9,151 nt of DNA, taken from Acidobacteriota bacterium (GTDB lineage: Bacteria > Acidobacteriota > Blastocatellia > Pyrinomonadales > Pyrinomonadaceae). This document shows, piece by piece, positions 5,675 through 9,151 of this stretch. The notes under the pieces are model-generated. The model did no database searches. It saw only the letters and a program-made list of their open reading frames with translations, and was not told the DNA's origin. The stretch spans positions 1-9,151 of the forward strand of contig JADYZI010000508.1 in assembly GCA_020853255.1 (NCBI GenBank). The letters are read 5' to 3'. A program made the position numbers and the translations under genes. The stretch's first letter is position 1; each line of letters begins with the position of its first letter.

Positions 5675-6703
5675 CTATCCGGAAACCGAGCGAGCCTCAT
5701 CGCCCCGTTCTTTTTCAGCAAGCCTTTCCAGGACCTTCTCCACTATCATATCCACCAGTTCAGGCGACAGGCTCACCGCCTCGCGGCTGTTGGCAGACTG
5801 AGCATCGGACACGGTATGTTCGATCTCTCGTGATGCCTGCGCTCGCGGAATCTCCAGAAGGTCATCGTCAAAGTCTAGATCGGTCGTTTTGCTCTCCGTG
5901 ACCGGTTCAAGGCGGGCGGGAGGCGGTTCCGCGGCTACAGATTCGAACGGATCATAAACAGGCGCCGATTCATCAATCGGCTCTTCCTGCCGGGAGGCTC
6001 CCGGGTCGGGATCGGCCGGCTGTTCGTCTTGGGTCGCATCCCTGAGTGATTCGGCGATCAGGAATTCAGCTTCAATATCTTCGATCTCGACAAAGTTTGC
6101 CTCATCGTTGCCCGCTTGCGCATAGAGCGATTCCCCAACTGCCGGGTTGAGGTCCGGCTCGGCGTAGCTCGTCTGGATCATTTCATCATCCAGCACATCC
6201 ACGTCAAACTGAACCGTTTCTTTTCGGGGCAGTTCTACAGTTTCGATAAAGCTCTGCTCGTATAAAAAATCTATATCTGTCGTATCCGGCAATGGCACCG
6301 CCGGCGGCTCCGGCGGGCGAGCGGCAGCCGAATCGGCAAGCAAGCGGTCAACGGTCGACACCAGGTCGGCAATAGCGGTGAAGGGCTTGGTCAAATATGT
6401 ATTGGCACCGACGCGGTCGGCCTCGTCTCGATCGAAGGGTTCGAACGAACCAACGAGAAGCACAACAGGAATGTGCCGCGTAGATTCGTTCGTCCGAACC
6501 AGTTCACACAACGCATAGCCGCCCAGTCCGGGCATATGAACATCCGCCAGTACGATATCCGGTTTTACTTCATCGACGTGCTCGAATGCCGCTTCGCCGT
6601 CCGAATAGGCGATAACGTCGATACCCCGATCCGCAAACGTCAGGCTAACGACCTTTTGGATCGTAAGCGAATCGTCAGCCAATAATAGCTTCGGTTGAGC
6701 CAC
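5675..6703 (-). CDS. Response regulator: receiver domain plus long acidic linker and C-terminal helix
   Basis: The 342-residue protein has one recognisable domain, a CheY-like receiver (about 4-122), which takes a phosphoryl group from a histidine kinase. Seen: KLLLADDSLTIQKVVSLTF with the acidic pair Asp10-Asp11, phospho-acceptor Asp54 in DIVLADVHMPG (49-59), and Lys106 in LTKPF. The usual switch Thr/Ser position appears to be Val84 (PVVLLVGSFEPFD). There is no DNA-binding output domain. Residues of about 125-305 are rich in Glu, Asp and Pro and probably disordered; TTDIDF (141-146) and TTDLDF (273-278) repeat within them. A predicted helix, LSPELVDMIVEKVLERLAEK (312-331), ends the protein. 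The start is GTG 6703, supported by AAGGAG at 6713-6718, nine bases upstream, and by a strong promoter just before it. A similar layout is known to me from Acidobacteriota regulators of unknown output. No partner kinase is in the window. Confidence 0.92.
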   Translation of the reverse strand: MAQPKLLLADDSLTIQKVVSLTFADRGIDVIAYSDGEAAFEHVDEVKPDIVLADVHMPGLGGYALCELVRTNESTRHIPVVLLVGSFEPFDRDEADRVGANTYLTKPFTAIADLVSTVDRLLADSAAARPPEPPAVPLPDTTDIDFLYEQSFIETVELPRKETVQFDVDVLDDEMIQTSYAEPDLNPAVGESLYAQAGNDEANFVEIEDIEAEFLIAESLRDATQDEQPADPDPGASRQEEPIDESAPVYDPFESVAAEPPPARLEPVTESKTTDLDFDDDLLEIPRAQASREIEHTVSDAQSANSREAVSLSPELVDMIVEKVLERLAEKERGDEARSVSG

Positions 6704-6712
6704 AAACGGTTT

Positions 6713-6718
6713 CTCCTT
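6713..6718 (-). promoter_or_regulatory. Strong Shine-Dalgarno for the response-regulator GTG start
   Basis: The minus strand has AAGGAG nine bases before GTG 6703. It supports this non-ATG start, which also places the receiver's first beta strand at residue 5 as expected. Confidence 0.8.
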
Positions 6719-6746
6719 ATATCAAAAACGTTGGAAGATTTCCGAA

Positions 6747-6775
6747 ATTATATATCACACCGATGTTTGTGTCAG
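6747..6775 (-). promoter_or_regulatory. Near-consensus sigma-70 promoter for the response-regulator gene
   Basis: On the minus strand CTGACA (6775-6770) matches five of six -35 bases and TATAAT (6752-6747) is a perfect -10, with an optimal 17-base spacer. Start of transcription would be near 6740, giving a leader of about 36 bases that contains the AAGGAG site. The -35 and most of the spacer lie in the last codons of pdxA, whose stop is 6757-6755. Confidence 0.8.
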
Positions 6776-7780
6776 CCTGCCGCGAGCGGCCAGATCGGCG
6801 GCGAGAATTATGGCCGCCCGCATGCTTGACGCATCCGCAATCCCTTTACCGGCGATATCATATGCCGTACCATGATCCACCGATGTGCGAATGATCGGCA
6901 CCCCCAGCGTCACATTTACCGAATCGCCGAACGCGAGTGATTTGACCGCGATGGTCGCTTGATCGTGATAGCATGCGACAACCGCGTCAAACTCGCCCCG
7001 GTGTCCGCGCAGAAAGATCGTGTCGGGCGAAAACGGGCCGGAAACATCAATGCCATATTCATCGCGACACTTGCGAACGGCCGGCTCGATCTCCGCCGCT
7101 TCTTCATCACCGAACATTCCGTGCTCGGACGCATGCGGGTTCAGTCCGGCGACCGCAATTTTTATCGGCCTTCCGAGCAACCGTGAAAGCTCGTGGTCCG
7201 TAAATCGAATGAGTTCCGTCAGATTTTCGTGCCTCACGGTTTCGATCGCCTGCCGAAGCGAAACGTGTGTTGAAAGCAGCACGACCCGCAGTTGCCCAGC
7301 GAAGAAGCTCATTCTGAAATCTTTCGTGCCGGTCAACTCTGCAAGAAACTCCGTATGGCCGGGGAAATCATAGCCGCCAAGGGCAATGGCTTTTTTGCTG
7401 ATCGGCGCCGTTGCTATCGCGTCGATCCGGCCGTCCAGACAAAGCTGCACCGCAGTCGTGATACATTCCGCGGCGGCCTTACCGGTGATCGCATCGTCTA
7501 TGCCGAGGGCTGTTTTAGGCGGAAGGTTTGCGGTGTCGAACACTTCGACTTCGCCGTCTAGCGCGGGACGCTCGTCGCTGAACGCCGCCAGCGTTTGCCC
7601 AAGATCAAGGCGTTCGCTGACCGCCTTAAGGTGAATGAGATCACCGATCAGCACAGGGCGGCATACGCCGCGAAGCCCCGCATTCTCCACGGCCTTCAGC
7701 GATATCTCAGGCCCAATACCGGCCGCATCGCCAATAGTGATCCCGACTATCGGAACATCTTTAATATTATCGGCACCCAC
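6755..7780 (-). CDS. pdxA: 4-hydroxythreonine-4-phosphate dehydrogenase
   Basis: PdxA oxidises 4-phosphohydroxy-L-threonine with NAD(P); the product decarboxylates to 3-amino-2-oxopropyl phosphate, which PdxJ condenses with deoxyxylulose phosphate to make pyridoxine phosphate. It is a cytosolic, metal-dependent dimer. The 341 residues match the family length and carry VGITIGDAAGIGPEIS (12-27), APISKKAI (125-132), FPGHTEFLAELTG (139-151), and three histidines at the metal-ligand positions: His172 (STHVSL), His216 (GLNPHASEHG) and His272 (YHDQ), spaced as in the E. coli enzyme. GDAAGIGPE replaces the commoner GDPAGIGPE. Start: GTG 7780 is the only usual start codon between an upstream in-frame TGA and the conserved first strand, and GGTGAG lies six bases before it. 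A terminator separates it from ftsZ, so it should have its own promoter in 7781-7834, but I find no good match there. Confidence 0.95.
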   Translation of the reverse strand: MGADNIKDVPIVGITIGDAAGIGPEISLKAVENAGLRGVCRPVLIGDLIHLKAVSERLDLGQTLAAFSDERPALDGEVEVFDTANLPPKTALGIDDAITGKAAAECITTAVQLCLDGRIDAIATAPISKKAIALGGYDFPGHTEFLAELTGTKDFRMSFFAGQLRVVLLSTHVSLRQAIETVRHENLTELIRFTDHELSRLLGRPIKIAVAGLNPHASEHGMFGDEEAAEIEPAVRKCRDEYGIDVSGPFSPDTIFLRGHRGEFDAVVACYHDQATIAVKSLAFGDSVNVTLGVPIIRTSVDHGTAYDIAGKGIADASSMRAAIILAADLAARGRLTQTSV

Positions 7781-7834
7781 AATAAGCTCACCGCCGCGAT
7801 CATTGTCAGGTCTCGATCAGGCCAAAGCCGCGGT

Positions 7835-7872
7835 AAAAAATTGCCCGGCAGCCTTTTGGGCGAACCGGGCAA
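7835..7872 (-). terminator. Intrinsic terminator after ftsZ
   Basis: On the minus strand TTGCCCGG (7872-7865) pairs with CCGGGCAA (7848-7841), an 8-base-pair stem with an inner GCC/GGC pairing, followed directly by six T (7840-7835). It lies 46 bases beyond the ftsZ stop and should end ftsZ transcription before pdxA. Confidence 0.87.
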
Positions 7873-7917
7873 GCTAGGCAGCTTTCAAGCAAACGGCAAC
7901 TTGATCCCGCAAACAGG

Positions 7918-9039
7918 CTAGTCAGCCTGTCGGCGGATAAACGTCGGAACGTCCAGGTCTTCTTCCTGCTTTGGTGCGACCGCATATCCGACCGCGGCGC
8001 CGCCCGCGCTGACTGATTCGAGCGGCACAGGCCTCATCGCCTGAACGTGACTGTCAAATCCGGTCGCAATGACCGTAACCTTTATCTCGTCGCCCATTCC
8101 TTCCTTGACGACGTTGCCCCAGATAACATCGGCGTTCTCATCAGCTTCTTCCTGGATCATGCTGATGGCATCTTCGATCTCGGCAAGCGGCATATCAACG
8201 CCGCCTGTAATGTTGATGAGTGCCGCCTTCGCTCCTGTGATCGAATTCTCTTCAAGCAGTTTGTAATCAAGAGCACCGCGCATTGCCTTCGAAGGTGCGT
8301 CCGGCCCGGCGGCGGTGCCGATGCCCATTAATGCTACGCCGCGGCCGCGCATTACGGTCTTTACATCGGCGAAGTCAAGATTGATGATGCCCGGCGTGAT
8401 GATCAACTCGGTTATGCCCTGCACGGCCTGCAGAAGAACATCATCCGCGCGGCGAAAGGCGTTCATCATTGTGATGCCCTCTTCAACCTCGCGAAGTTTC
8501 GAGTTAGGTATAGTGATGATCGTGTCCACGCAGCCGCGAAGCTCGGCCAAGCCCTGTTCGGCCTGCGTCATTCGCTTTTTTCCTTCGACGCCGAACGGTT
8601 TTGTGACGACCGCAACCGTCAGAGCACCGAGTTCGATCGCAAGGGATGCAACGACCGGCGCCGCGCCGGTACCTGTGCCGCCGCCGAGGCCTGCCGTCAC
8701 AAAGACCATATCCGCGCCCTCAAGAACGTCGAGAAGTTTTTCATGGTCTTCGAGCGCCGCCGCACGGCCAACATCGGGGTTCGATCCGGCACCAAGGCCG
8801 CGTGTCGATTTGCCGCCAAGCTGGATCTTCAGCGGCGCCGTCGAAGCGTTCAGCGCCTGAAGGTCCGTATTGGCAACGATAAATTCGACGCCCTGAATGC
8901 CGGCTTCGATCATGCGGTTAACGGCATTGCCGCCGCCGCCGCCAACACCGATCACCTTGATACGCGCACCTGTGATCGGTGGCTCGTCTATGAAGATCTT
9001 TAATCCGCCTGAGTGCATTTGAATTCCGTCCGTAGTCAT
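7918..9039 (-). CDS. ftsZ: Cell division protein FtsZ
   Basis: FtsZ is the bacterial tubulin that polymerises with GTP into the mid-cell ring and recruits the septal wall machinery. The 373 residues show the nucleotide-binding start [18 protein letters not shown] (27-44), NTDLQAL (57-63), the tubulin signature [13 protein letters not shown] (117-129), PFGVEGKKR (148-156), and the T7 loop [11 protein letters not shown] (220-230), which completes the GTPase site of the next subunit (Asp222 and Asp225 present). The variable linker is short, about 25 residues from 334. The end [11 protein letters not shown] (363-373) is the conserved tail that binds FtsA and similar membrane partners. ATG 9039 follows AGAGGG at ten bases; Met8 (ATG 9018) is an alternative that leaves the core intact. 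ftsA, the usual upstream neighbour, is not visible within the 112 bases upstream, and a terminator follows the gene. Confidence 0.98.
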   Translation of the reverse strand: MTTDGIQMHSGGLKIFIDEPPITGARIKVIGVGGGGGNAVNRMIEAGIQGVEFIVANTDLQALNASTAPLKIQLGGKSTRGLGAGSNPDVGRAAALEDHEKLLDVLEGADMVFVTAGLGGGTGTGAAPVVASLAIELGALTVAVVTKPFGVEGKKRMTQAEQGLAELRGCVDTIITIPNSKLREVEEGITMMNAFRRADDVLLQAVQGITELIITPGIINLDFADVKTVMRGRGVALMGIGTAAGPDAPSKAMRGALDYKLLEENSITGAKAALINITGGVDMPLAEIEDAISMIQEEADENADVIWGNVVKEGMGDEIKVTVIATGFDSHVQAMRPVPLESVSAGGAAVGYAVAPKQEEDLDVPTFIRRQAD

Positions 9040-9049
9040 TTCCTTAGTT

Positions 9050-9055
9050 CCCTCT
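9050..9055 (-). promoter_or_regulatory. Likely ftsZ ribosome binding site
   Basis: AGAGGG lies ten bases before ATG 9039 on the minus strand. A second purine run, AAGGAA, directly abuts the ATG and is too close to serve. The first site supports 9039 over the internal ATG at 9018. Confidence 0.55.
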
Positions 9056-9124
9056 TGCTAACAGATCAGTGTGAAAATTGGTACAGCACGCGATGCCCGG
9101 GACACCCGAATGACTTAACAAGAT

Positions 9125-9130
9125 ATTGTA
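9125..9130 (-). promoter_or_regulatory. Possible -10 element upstream of ftsZ
   Basis: TACAAT on the minus strand matches five of six -10 bases. The matching -35 would fall at 9148-9153, partly outside the window, so only half of the promoter can be judged. The leader would be about 80 bases. Many ftsZ genes are instead read from upstream division genes. Confidence 0.2.
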
Positions 9131-9151
9131 CTGACGGGAGCATAGCATACA

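Noticed and set aside
5332..5833. Short plus- and minus-strand frames across the intergenic repeats
   Set aside because: They are translations of the palindromic repeat (recurring VSKGV/SKGE peptides) with no start signals; a repeat, not a gene.
8315..8860. A 181-codon plus-strand frame opposite ftsZ
   Set aside because: Low-complexity Pro/Ser/Arg translation antisense to conserved FtsZ motifs; a shadow.
9040..9151. An open minus-strand frame of about 36 codons reaching the window edge, possibly the end of ftsA
   Set aside because: The translation (MLCSRQYNILLSHSG...) does not resemble an FtsA C-terminus, and the stretch is short enough to be open by chance.

Overview
The window looks like a piece of bacterial chromosome, and every convincing gene lies on the minus strand. 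In transcription order (right to left) these are ftsZ, pdxA, a response regulator, valS, two secreted proteins of unknown function, and the 5' part of nadC, which runs off the left edge. The likely source is an Acidobacteriota bacterium, perhaps of the Blastocatellia/Pyrinomonadaceae type. That is inference: it rests on the response-regulator subfamily (receiver signature GSFEPFD followed by a long acidic linker), the FtsZ tail and the abundance of palindromic repeats. No rRNA or other taxonomic marker is present.

Layout. Positions 9040-9151 are the ftsZ upstream region, with only a partial promoter candidate. ftsZ (7918-9039) ends at a good intrinsic terminator (7835-7872). pdxA (6755-7780) has a GTG start. 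A near-consensus sigma-70 promoter (6747-6775) overlaps the 3' end of pdxA and points at the response-regulator gene (5675-6703), which has a strong Shine-Dalgarno. Between that gene and valS lie 314 bases without a gene. They hold two copies of a ~100-base palindromic repeat plus a hairpin overlapping a weak valS promoter candidate. valS (2505-5360) is followed after 18 bases by a 424-residue secreted protein (1212-2486), then after 15 bases by a 220-residue secreted protein (534-1196). These three are probably one operon. nadC (from 391 leftward) starts 142 bases further on.

How the genes work together. Most are housekeeping: division-ring tubulin (FtsZ), vitamin B6 synthesis (PdxA), Val-tRNA charging (ValS) and NAD synthesis (NadC). 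They do not form a single pathway. No defence system, CRISPR array, transposase, phage gene or RNA gene was seen.

The most interesting points are three. First, valS has absorbed two different palindromic repeat elements in frame, which encode extra glycine/proline-rich loops in the synthetase. Second, the two secreted proteins look like three copies of one LolA/LppX-like unit, two fused in one protein and one alone. Third, the response regulator has Val where the conserved switch Thr/Ser is expected, and its acidic linker repeats a TTD[IL]DF motif.
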